Assembly: GCF_019175385.1 (NCBI RefSeq)
Contig: NC_083339.1
Coordinates: 111,647,601 to 111,711,600 of the forward strand
Length of the DNA stretch: 64,000 nucleotides
Direction of reading: 5' to 3'
Source of the DNA: Lycium barbarum
Taxonomy: Eukaryota; Streptophyta; Magnoliopsida; Solanales; Solanaceae
Of the stretch, positions 1 through 12,100 are shown in pieces. A program made the translations under genes and the position numbers. Within the stretch, counting starts at the first letter, position 1, and each line of letters opens with the position of its first letter. The notes beneath the pieces are model-generated. The model worked only from the letters and a program-made list of their open reading frames with translations, searched no databases and had not been told where the DNA came from.

Positions 1-586
1 GTTAAACTTTTGAAATGTACACATGTTAGTTTCTGTTTAGAGTACAATTTTAGTTGCTTTTTGTACAATTTATTGTTGCTGTGTTCGTCCACTTGGGCGT
101 TTGTTGTTAAAAAATAAAAATAAATTGTCTTATTTTGGTTATGTCCGCCTCTTTTTATATTTAGTAAGTTGACAATTCCAATATCCTATATCTCAAGTTT
201 ATAATCACAAGATTCAAATGATATTTTATTATATTATATACATTTTTAATTTAGAACCACAAAATTTGAAAGTCTATCTTTATTTCTTAAACTTTATGTC
301 TAGTCAAACATAGACACTTAAATTGAGACAGAGGGAGTAGATGCCAAATGAAGGAAATGAAAGGACAATTAAGATACTGCGGACCTGTGGGGACTTAAAA
401 AGTAAACACACAAGAGGTAGAATTAATGTTCAACTTCTGAAATGTACACATGTTAGTTCCTGCTTATAGTACAATTTCAGTTGCTTTTTGTACAACTTAT
501 TATTGTTGTATTCGTCCACCTTGGGCGTTTATATATAATAAATATAAGAAAAATATAGAATAGAAAAATAGATATATATTTTTAGT
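1..586. repeat. Duplicated AT-rich intergenic block
   Basis: About 110 bases at 1-115 recur at 427-535: both run from a 'gaaatgtacacatgttagtt' motif through 'gttgctttttgtacaa' to a 'ttcgtccac...gggcgttt' end. A third, more diverged relative lies at 1330-1435 and ends in a TATATATAATA stretch, as the second copy does. A Stowaway-like end (GAGGGAGTA) occurs near 330. No gene is visible. This looks like decayed MITE-type sequence. Confidence 0.5.
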
Positions 587-805
587 AATGTGGCCAAGTA
601 ATATTGAACGAAGGGAGTACTTCATTTGTTAATTCTTAAAGAACGTGAAAAGTCAAGTATAGTAATGTGGCCAAGTAATATGCGACGAAGGGAGTACTTC
701 ATTTATTAATTCTTAAAAAACGTGAAAAGTCAAGTAATGGGCTAAGTAATATGGGACGGAGGGCGTACTTCATTTATTAAATTCTTAAATAACGTGAAAA
801 GTCAA
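587..805. repeat. Three-copy tandem repeat, about 74-bp unit
   Basis: Three consecutive units begin at about 587, 663 and 737. Each carries the motif order 'ggccaagtaatat', 'gggagtacttcattt', 'aattcttaaa' and 'aacgtgaaaagtcaa'. They differ by a few substitutions and small indels. The GGGAGTACTT core resembles the end of a Stowaway MITE, so the array may have grown from a MITE terminus. Confidence 0.7.
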
Positions 806-1320
806 AAGCGAACAAGTAAAAGTGCACGCAGAAAATAAATATGTGTCGGAGAATTAAAATTGAAGTGCGTACATGTATACATGAGAAGAGAATAAATATT
901 CAGCAAGAACGTGAAAAGTCAAAAGTAAACAAGTAAAAGTGCACGAAGGGAATAAATATGTGTCGGAGAATTAAAATTGAAGTGCATACGTGTATACATG
1001 AGAAGAGAATAAATATTCAGTACTATGACATATATCCACGTGAAATTTATTAATTCTTAAAGAACGTGAACAAGTAAAAGTGCCAGGAGGAAATAAATTT
1101 GTGTTTGTAGGAGAATTAAAATTGAACTGCATACGTCTATACATGAGAAGACAATAAATATTCAGCAAGAAGGTGAAAAGTCAAAAGTGAACAAGTAAAA
1201 GTACACGAAGGAAATAAATGTGTCGGAGAATTAAAATTGAAGCGCATACGTCTATACATGAGAAGGGAATAAATATTAAGTACTATGACATATGTCCACG
1301 TGGGATAAAAAAGTAGTTGG
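791..1320. repeat. Four-copy tandem repeat, 105-155 bp unit
   Basis: Four units start at about 791, 905, 1061 and 1168. Each contains 'gaacaagtaaaagtgc', 'ggagaattaaaattgaa', 'tatacatgagaag' and 'aataaatatt'. Units 2 and 4 end with an extra segment, 'tactatgacatat(a/g)tccacgtg', that includes a CACGTG palindrome. The alternation of short and long units suggests a dimer that was itself duplicated. No coding capacity. Confidence 0.7.
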
Positions 1321-3151
1321 GTAAAGTATACAAGTTATATAGCTTTTGATACAAACATTCATTGCGTGTACAATTTATAAAGCTTTTGGTACAAGTATTT
1401 GATGCTGTGTTCGTCCCCCTTAGAGGCTTATATATAATAGAAAAGAAAAATGTTACTACAGCATTTGTTAGTATACTAATTTTTATACATGTGCCTCGCA
1501 CGTAACATTTAAAAAGAAAAATAGAAATATGGAAAAATAAATCTAAAGAGTTACGAAAAATAAATTGTGTACAGATTAACATTTTAAGTATATAAATTTC
1601 AATAATTTACGTAAAATGTGTGATTAGTTGTAACCGAAAATGTATTCATATCGTACGATTTATAAAGATATTACTCTTTTAATTAACCATGTGTCGTGTG
1701 TGTTTTACTATCGCAGTTACTTTTAAGTTTTAAGATTACTTATATGAATAAAATGGTGTTATACTGCATCTCACTATTCACGAAGTTCATTGTAGAGGCT
1801 CGTTATTTCCTAGATTACATAGTTGATTGGCAGATCTGAATATCTGAAGTTGCCTTCTAATAGCTAAGTGATGTATTGGATGTTTCTTTGCTGATCACAG
1901 TTATGGGACTTGTCCCATTACTGTGTTTTTTGTTTTTTGTTTTTTTGTTTTTTTGTTTTTTTTTCCTCGAGCGATAAACGTTTACTGTGGTGATAAAGCA
2001 GTTTAAAAAAAAAAATGGGCAAGGAAGACTTCTGTAAGTATAGGCGAAGACATGGTAGATCACCATTAGAACTTTCCTCACTTTGTGCCCTTTTACCATA
2101 GGAAGGAGGAAAGAGTTGTTATCTTTGAATATGTCAATAATGTCTATTTTTTACCTATCTACACGCTCTGACATTATTATTGTTTATGGAGTATGTGATT
2201 TAGGTTAAGATGGTGGTATGTTAATTTTAGTGGTGGAAAAATTAGTCTACGAAATATGACTTGTCCAATTCGTCCAAGTTTAATGATCCGTCTGTTTATT
2301 AATTAGTTCACTTTGACTCGTTCAATTCAATCCATCTACAGTTGTGTTGATTAGCAAATCTTGACTCAGCCCATCACAAGCCTAATAACATTTGGGCGTT
2401 CATTTATTAACTCGACTCATTTTTATTCGTCCAATTTAACTCAATCTGCTCATTTAACACCCAAAATTAATGTGTACAACTGAAAATAATACGACAAATT
2501 ATAAAAGGTCGGAATAACCCACCTGAGAACCTGATTTACAATGATTTGTTAAAAGTAATTCAAATCAAATTACTCTGACCAGGGGTTCAAATTTGATTCA
2601 AAACTTGCACTATTATTTTTTCTAATTCAGATTACGTTTTGTCCTCTCGTTCTCTAGGACGATGGCGGAACTCAATTACCACGTCTAAAAGCGAAACATT
2701 GAGATCACTAATTTAAATAAGAATGCTTGATTCTGTGCGTAGAAACATTGTTCACCGTGAACGCTCGTGCATACGAGAGTATACTTATTCAAGGTACACA
2801 AGACTGAGCTACATCCATAACTCAGTGAAAAAACAATACAGGACAGACCAGAAATGTCCTCCAGAGATTTACATGAATATATCATGACTTCGAGTACAAA
2901 CCAGACTAGGAAAAAATATGCCTGGATCCATCAAGAGCTCACTCAATAGTCAAAAGCAACAAAATGGCAAGGCTCTAAGCTATGCTGCTAGGACGTGACT
3001 CGGAGTACTCTACCTCTGAAAATCAAAACTGGTACTTCTTTATCTTATTATATGTTCCTTGCTTGGTACATTTTCTCACCGGGAGAAGAAAAACAAGATA
3101 ATTGCAGGCTAGCAACATAAAAATAGTATCGCTGTAAATGCAGCAACCCTC
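1321..3151. other. Intergenic region downstream of the ZFWD gene
   Basis: No gene is recognised. The stretch holds a poly-T run near 1925-1965 and otherwise low-complexity AT-rich sequence. The part nearest 3150 is expected to contain the 3' UTR of the minus-strand ZFWD gene. Confidence 0.5.
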
Positions 3152-6100
3152 TCAAGATGTACTAGTGCTGGATTCAGTTGACCACTTCCAGACTCTAACT
3201 TGACCTGATTCATCACCAGTAAAAAATAAACCAGCAGGACCGATCTCGATTCGACGGACACCCTCCTTGGAGAATATCTTCCCCCTCTCGGAAAAGCTAA
3301 CCAGAAGAAGTAATGGTGTTAAAAGCTCCATTCAATAATAAGAACTAATTATGAGTTCCAACAACAAAGAGACTTGAGTGTGAAGCTTACGATGGCAAAT
3401 CATAGACGCGAATCGTGTTGTCATTGCAAGAACAGAGCAATACAGGCTTTGCTTCTGAATCATGCATGCCACAGAGAGCGAGCAAACCCTGAAGATCAGA
3501 TAACATTGTTAAATGACAGAGAGAACATCTCCAAAAAGGAAAGAACCTCTCATTGTTCGTCAAAGAAGGGAAAAAAAAAAAGACATCTAACAATACATCA
3601 TTGGAGTTGGGACAGACAAAGCAGCCAAGCCTCATTTTCTGCTCTATATGCAACTTACTCAAATCACCGAAGCAGTAGAGAAAATTTGAGTACAATAGTT
3701 TAGAGTTATAAAGTTGTCACAACAATTATTTCCTCTGCCAGATTGATGTTAGAATATGGGAACAAACTCAAAAAAAGTGTAAATTGTTGGCTGATATCGG
3801 GCACCGACATGCTATTTTTTTCAGAAATGAAGATGGATAACCAGAAATAATGAATATAAAATGTTCTAGAAATCAAACATTTCTCAAAATTAAGAAGATA
3901 TCATTAAAAATTTCAGAAATAAACAAAAAATAATACTGTAAGTAAAAAGGCACTGCAAATCAAATATTTCTCAAAATTCCAAAAACTTGAAATAAAAGAA
4001 AAAACTTATTTGATCACCAAAATAATTATAGTGCGGTATATTAGAGGTTTATCTTATTGTAAGTAATATTAGAGGACTTCCGAATTTCCTACTATTTCAA
4101 CAGTTAGCTTTACATTTTATCGACATCAACTTTAAGAAAGATGCTCCTCAAAGGCCCTATGATATTTTTCATGCCAAACTGTCCAAGATATTCTAAAATG
4201 AATCCAGGTTTTTCTCAGTTCCTTCCTCTGTCTCTGCCATCTGGATACTGCAAGTTCCAAATTTAATGGATGTCCTCCATTAAGTTTGAGGAACATACAC
4301 CAGCTTCTCCACATACTTTTACAGTGCAACAAGATGTAAACTGTTTCTGTAGACTACTCATAAAATATGTTCCACTCAAACACCACCCCCCCCCCCCCGC
4401 GCCAAAATATGTTCCACTCAAACACCACCACCCCCCCCCCCCCCGCGCCAAAAAAAAAAAAGAGCCCATGTTGTACAGTACGCAGCTTCTCTGCAAATCG
4501 TTCTGTGTCAATCAAGCATTCTGTAGGATAGTACAAGCAAAATAAGTTACTGTTATTGGTGCATTGGCTTTCTTATCTTCTTCCAAGGCTATTTAGAATG
4601 TCTCAAACATGACCTTACAGAAATTTACCACCCGCCCCCAACCCCCCACAAAAACATACCAGAGCATTCACTTTAAAGAATTACTTTGGTCTTCAATCAA
4701 CCTCACCTCCTTTAACTGTTCTAGAAGAAAAGTAACGCTGCGAATACTCCAAGTCCAGACTTTGAATTTTCCAGATCCAATTCCTCTACAGAGATATTCT
4801 ACAAGATGGGCGTCTGGACCAACCGTCCAATAATCAAGCACACCTCCTTTAATGTTCCAAAAGAAAATAAATTCTATCAATCTCCCAGTCATTCTAGTTC
4901 GTCCTAAATTGGGGATTCTACTTGCTCCCCACTGAGACATCCTGGTAGAGAACTTTCTTCATTAACCACAAACAAATATAATTCTGGCAACCTGTCTTTC
5001 AAAGTAAATATTGTCTATCAATATATCTGACAAGTGACAACAAAGTTATCCTTCCTCCTATCAGATCAGACCCTGTCTAGGAACTCTTCCCGGAGACTCT
5101 TAATGCACTTCCAAATTGCAACTCTGTGGGATAAGGTACCAGGTCTAGCACAGCAGTCTTTTCAATCAGTCGATCTCGAAATATGTTTTTGTGGTGTCAC
5201 ACTCCCAAACTCCAGTAAAGACAGAGATAAATGATCAAATCAAATTCCAGGCTACACTCTTTGATTTCAAAATTTAGAAGTGTCATCTCGTACATTTGAT
5301 AGAACAAAATCTATTAAGTCTAGAAGCTAAGGTATACGTATCCCTATTACTTCTAAGATGCAAATTGTCCTCCACGAAAAGGAGGACCATTTAAAGAGAA
5401 ATCCAAAACCCTTCTGAAAAATCTAAATTGGCTTTGTAATTCTGAGAGCACCTGTCCACGCTAAAATTAGTCTTTGCTGGTACTGAAATCACCACCTATG
5501 ACTCATGGCCAGCTCCATAACCCTTTCAACGTGAATTCTAACAAAAGGCCTTTCTTCCATTCTGTTCTTGAACTGGGCCTTATATGCCAGGAAATAGCTT
5601 AGATCTAGTGTGTTTTTTTTTTTTTTGAAATTGGTAAAGTCGTATTCCTCAGCATTAAGGGTATGCTGGCCACCTCCAAAAAGTGAGTAACCAAAAGAAA
5701 AGAAAAAAGACTTACAGAAAACCTAGTAAATCTACAATCTGATCTGTTTCCTCTATACAAAGTTGTTTACACCAAAAAAGTAAAGATACAATACAATTCC
5801 ATTTAACTTTCTAAATAGAATTGGATCTATCTTCAAAACATCTCCCATTTCTTTCTCTCCACACAGTCGACCATATGCAGGCTGGTATTATCCTCCACCA
5901 CCTTTTCTGACTTTTGCTCCCTCCCCTTCTAATCCAGCAAGTGCTCTGGCATGATCCATCTTGTATTAGAATGTTTGAGAAAGATTTCCCAAAGATGGGC
6001 AGTGAACTCACAATGAAGAAACAGATGTTTGTTAGTTTCCCTGTTTTGTTGCAGAGAAAACATCTGGTGTTTGTTATGCAGATGTTTGTTATGCAGGCTG

Positions 6101-9100
6101 GTATTATCCTCCACCACCTTTTCTGACTTTTCCCCTGTTTGTTAGATCTAGTGTTTATTCGTCCAAATCAACGAAATAAAATACCAAGCAACAACTTTTC
6201 TTTCGTAACACTCCTACATCTCTTGTCCAACATTACTACAAACTTGCTCACTTTTACTTCTATTTCCCACCTACCCAGTAGTTTCGCTAGGCGTATTTCC
6301 TTTTTCAATAACATTATCCAGAGAAAAAACGGTTGATTGATCTCATAGACAACTATCTTATTTCTTTTTTGTAAGATGATATTCTCATATCTTTTCTTAT
6401 TAAAGCTGAACAATAAATTAACTTCTAGATTCTATCTGTTTTAAAAATCAAAATAAATCAATATTTGTGTAGAATTTAATTTATATTTTAGCTTTTATAG
6501 CTTGAGTAGTTACTGTCTTTATTTAGCAACTTCAACATAATCAGTATACAATATCAGAGCAAAACACACAAGTTTTCAGAATTCAATTACATAATAAATA
6601 AGTTTCATCACAAGTTTTGCTTGGCCAAAAGACCCTGTAGAAGGATTTCAATCCTTTACTCCCTTACGAACCGTTTTACACGATGATATTACAATTTCGA
6701 TATTCAAATAACATGCTTGTCTTTTTGCTTTCTCAAATAAATTCAAATATCTCAATTTTAAAGAAGTGTTTTGTAAAAAAATCTGCAGTTTCAAATATAA
6801 CTTTGTATTTTAAACAAAATAGAGCCACTCATCATCCGAGACCAAACTAGAAGTTAAAAAAGTTCTACTTTCATGCTCCAACCACCATTTATTTGGGACA
6901 AGAAGATATCAGTTTTCTTTTTAGTTTCTACCATGTATATATGATTCTTCTAGTAATTATTCAAATAACATATCTTTTTGCTACAGCTTTCTCAAAAAAA
7001 ATCAAATATCTCAATATTAAAGGAGTGTTTTGAAATTTTTTATGCAGTTCCAAATATAACTTTGTATTTTAAATAAAATAGAGCCAATCATCATCCGAGA
7101 CAAACTAAAAGTTAAAAAGTTCTAATTTCTTGCTCCAACACCATTTATTTGGGGCAAGAAAATATCAGTACTAGATGAATTGATGATCTTAGAGCAAAAC
7201 ACTGAAGGCAGACAATTGAACATCACGGAGGCTAGTCAACTGACAAGTCTGAAAGCTGAGATACAACAGCTGGCCAAGATAGAGGAGATCTCATGGAGGC
7301 AAAAATCTAGGTGCCTTTGGCTCAAGGAAGGGGACAGGAACACCAAATTTTTCCAGAAGATTGCTAATTCTAATAGGAGATCCAATTGCATAGATAGACT
7401 TCTGGTGGACAATGTGATCATCGAAGATAAGGAGACAATAAAAGGAAGACACTTGACTTCTTTAAAAAACTGTACACTGAGCAAGAAGACTGGAGGCCTA
7501 CTGTCAATTTCGAAGGAATTGCTTCCATCACAGCAGAGGAAAGCAGTAACCTAGAAGCAGCTTTTGGAGAGGAGGAAGTGCTAGCAGTCATTAAATCATG
7601 TGCCCCCGACAAAGCCCCTAGGCCTGATGGTTATACTATGGCCTTTTTCCAGAGTTCTTGGGAATTTATTAAGACAGACTTGTTAGCAGCTATGCAACAC
7701 TACCATCAACATTGCTGGATGGTTAAGTCTTGTAATGCTTCCTTCATTGCACTCATCCCTAAGAAAAAAGGAGCATTGGAGCTTAAGGATTACAGACCTA
7801 TCAGTCTAATTGGAAGCATATACAAGATCATTGCTAAAGTTCTTGCAGGAAGACTGAAGGGAGTGATGGGGAAACTGGTTTCAAATCAGCAGAATGCCTT
7901 CATCAAGAGGAGAGAATCACAGATGCCTCGCTCATAGCTAATGAGGTGCTTGATTGGCAATTGAAACAAGGGAGTGCTGGATTACTTTGCAAATTCGATG
8001 TCGAAAAAGCCTTTGACCAATTGAATTGGTCTTATCTCATATCTATGCTCAAACAAATGGGGGTTGGTGATAGGTGGATTAAATGGATTCAGTTCAACAT
8101 TTCTACTGTGAAGTATTCAGTTCTAATCAACCGAAGCCCAGTAGGATTTTTCTCTTCACAAAGAGGCCTGAGGCAAGGTGACCCCCTTTCACCTTTTCTG
8201 TTCATACTAGCTATGGAAGGGTTGAGTAGAATGTTGAACAAAGCCAAGCAATTGCAATGGCTAACTGGTTTTGATATAGGAAGGGATAGAGCAGTCAACA
8301 TCTCCCATTTGCTATATGGGATGACACTTTGGTCTTCTGTGGGGCTGACAGAGAGCAGATCCTCCATCTAAACCTTACTCTACTAATATTTGAAGCAGTT
8401 TCAGGTCTCCATATAAACATGCTCAAGAGTGATTTATCCTGTAAATGAAGTGCAGAATATTGAGGAACTGGCAAACATACTGGGTTGTAGAACTGGTATT
8501 TTTCCAACCACATACTTAGGACTTCCACTAGGGGCTAAATATAAGACGGGGCATCTGGAGTGGAGTCATCGAGAAGTTTGAAAAGAGACTTGCTACATGG
8601 CAAATGCAGTACCTATCAATGGGGGGCAGACTAACATTGATTGACAGAGTGCTTGATAGCATCCCAACCTACAGTATGTCACTACATCCCATAACCAGTA
8701 AGGCTTTGGAGCAATTGGACTAAACTAGAAGGAATTTCCTTTGGAAAGGGAATAACACCGACCATAAATTTCATTTGGTGCAGTGGCCAATAGTCTTGTT
8801 ACCAAAAAAGCTGGGTGGCCTCGGCATTAGAGACTTATCACTGCACAACAAAAGCCTACTAATGAAATAGTTATGGAGATACACTCAGGAGGAGCAGAGC
8901 CTTTGGAAGGATGTAATTATTGCCAAGCATGGAGCGTTAAACCACTGGTGCTCTAATATCCCAACAGAGCCATATGGGGTTGGTGTCTGGAGAAGCATAA
9001 GCAAGTTATGGGAGGAGTTCTCACAACACCAACACTTAGTAGTAGGGAATGGGCAGCATATCAGATTTTGGAGAGAGAAATGGTTAGGCGACATCCCTTT

Positions 9101-12100
9101 AATGGTTGCTTATCCCAACATGTTTCAGTTATCAAGGGAGCCAAACTCTACAGTTCAACAACACAGAGAAAGAAATTCATGGAACATCATCCTTAGAAGG
9201 AGTGAAACACCAGAACAACTCAATTGGGGAGAAACAAGGAACGGAAAGTTCTCAGTTAAAGCAGCATACAAGCTTCTAGGCCCACAGAATGAAATTACAG
9301 ATCATTGGCCTTGGAAGCTTATATGGAAGATCAAACTGCCCCCTAAGATCAGCTGCTTTAGCTGGACTGCACTTCATGAAGCTTGCTTGACTCAAAACAA
9401 TCTAGCTAGAAGGACGTTTCAGATGGCTAACAGATGTTATATGTGCATGAAGGAAGCAGAAACTCACAACCACTTATTTCTACAGTGTCCAATAGCAGCA
9501 AATTTATGGAATATGTTTTTAGTACTTTTTGGACTCAAATGGGTCATGCCTCAGAGTATCAGGGATGTTTTTGTAAGCTGGAGTTGCTGGAAAGTTGATA
9601 GTGCCATCAAGAGAATCAAGAAGATGATCCCTACAGCTATCTGTTGGAGTATCTGGAATGAAAGGAATAGAAGATGCTTTGATGGGGTATCAACTACCTA
9701 CCAATCTTTAAAAGCTAAATGCCTCATGTTTTTGTATAGCTGGGTTTATTTATCTCCATTAGATTCCCCTGTAACCTTTCTAAACTTTGTCAGCTCCCTG
9801 TCCCTGAACTAGCTATATAAAGGAGAGCTGGCCCTTTTGCTATTCTACTTTTGTAACTACTATGCATCTGCTTGATGCCTGCAATGAAATCATTTACTTC
9901 ATAAAAAATAAAAAAAAAAGATATCAGTTTTCTTTTTAATTCTACCATTTTTTTGTATAAGTTCTTTTTAGTTCTACCATGTATTATGTATATATTACTC
10001 TTTTAGTAATAACTCTATAACTTTCAATAACGTCAATGTAGTATGACTTTCTGTTCTAGGAGGTATATTGAAACACAAGTAGATATTGATTTCATCAAAA
10101 ATAACCTCAAACCATTTTACTCTTCCCTATCAAACAAATTGATAATCCTAAGCTTCCGTCAATTTTTCTTTTCTGCTTTCTCTCTTTGCTCTAGCATATC
10201 ATTTCGGGAAGGTAAATTTTAAAACTTGGTCTTCACTGAATGAGTTTGTTTCAGTTTTGACTAAATTAATACTTCTAGTATACATTTTTCCAGATGATAT
10301 GTGAGCATATACCAAAGCATCAGAAAGTAAATGTTGACAGACGAAACAGTCTAACATACCCGTTCCTCTTGATGAGTATATGTAACCTCCAGGTTCCCAC
10401 TCTCATTAGCGGCCCAGACCTATAAAGACAAGCATAATCAGATCAACACAATATTGGATAAGCTTAAGACGGCTGAGTTTCAAGAAAAAGAACAAACATA
10501 AACCTTTATCGTTTTGTCCAGTGAACATGATAAAAGAAACTGATCCCAGCATAGAACAGACATAACAACACTTGTATGATCTGTCAAGATCTGTAGACAC
10601 TGAAAAGTTTCAAGGTTCCATACCTGAAGACACAATACCAACAGTAATAAGAACAAAAAGGTAGCAACTGCAAAGTTTAGGTCAAAATGCAGAACTCTAA
10701 ATTCCTAGCTGTATCTACTCATCAAGAGGAAATAGCTACACATAAGATGACATAAGAATCCACATCGCACTCCGACCAACTTACTCTTATTGAATTGTCC
10801 ATGGAACCAGAATATAGTCTATTAGCTCCAACGACCAGTGATACCACATGATGGGTGTGTCCAGTCAATGCTCTGATTGGATCAAAATTGTTGGTGCTCC
10901 CATTATATTTCCATGCCAATATCCCATCCTGCAGTACTTCCCAGTTAATTTACAGACTGAGCCAACAGGTTGTATAGACATGCATACTTATGTTCGATTT
11001 TCCTTTATTTAGTAAACATATAAGTAAACATACACACTTACCTCCGTACCAGCAAGGAGCATATCATTGCCAACAACAAGAGCATAGACTTGTCCAACTG
11101 GCCCATTAAGACTGAGGTCAGTTGCTGTTTGAGTATTCCATGCCTGTAAAGTTATCAGATACAATCCGTGAAGAAAGGAAAGGAATACACTATATTAAGA
11201 GTGTTGTACATTTTTGCAAATAGATCTGCATATGTCTATGTACGGGATGCCCAAGTTGCGGAGAGAGATATGAACTTCCAGTAAAGAAAGCAGAATTATA
11301 AATAATTATGTTTGACAGCTCACCTTGACAAGATTAGTTATTCCCACAAAAATCCATGGCCCTTCACTCAGCATACAACCTACTTCACCATCAAAATCGA
11401 CAACCCCTGCACACTACAACAGGAGGAAACCACAGCATAAGATTCTTTCATGATCCTCCAAAGCTAGAGAATTACAGTCCAACAAAGAGAACAAATCATG
11501 ATCCAGTGGAAATTTTTTGGCAAGAGACTACTTAACTACCATTCAGATGAAAATATGGAAGAATTTTTATCACATCGACAAGATGTCTTTCCTTTAAATT
11601 CAACTTCAAAATTACTTTTTCCCCTTTCTAGGAAGCTTAGAGTTTCACACCTTGTTTTCATACAACTTGTCAAACTGAATCAATCTTTTCTTTCCGTTTT
11701 ACTTATTTCAGGAAGGCAGAAGCTTCATATTTTATGACCTTAACAAGCTAAACTGGAGAAAGAATCTCCTTATTCTTGGAATTGCTAGTGCAGATTTTAA
11801 TGATGACTTTACGCAGGTACAACAAGGAAAAGAGGAGCAAAGTGCCAAATTACAAAAGACAAAGACCCAACACCAAATTAGGGTCGATGTAGCCGCATAG
11901 CAGCCGCATGAAGGGAATAATATGCAGAAGTTCAAAAAGGAAGACCCCTAATTCAAGAAACTATACGCCAAGAGATCAAGTACCAAGGATTGAGACTCTT
12001 GGGTTGCCATCTCTGTCATGAGCCTCAATATCAAGCTCACACTATTTAAAGGCTCACACAAAGACGAAGACAAATATACTTTCGTCTCAGCTTCTCAAGT

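Noticed and set aside
4354..4536. Gly/Trp-rich small protein
   Set aside because: It is the translation of poly-C repeats in an intron; no family resemblance.
7170..9920. Functional autonomous retrotransposon
   Set aside because: The 5' half including the endonuclease is missing, and the reading frame is broken at several places including the catalytic box.
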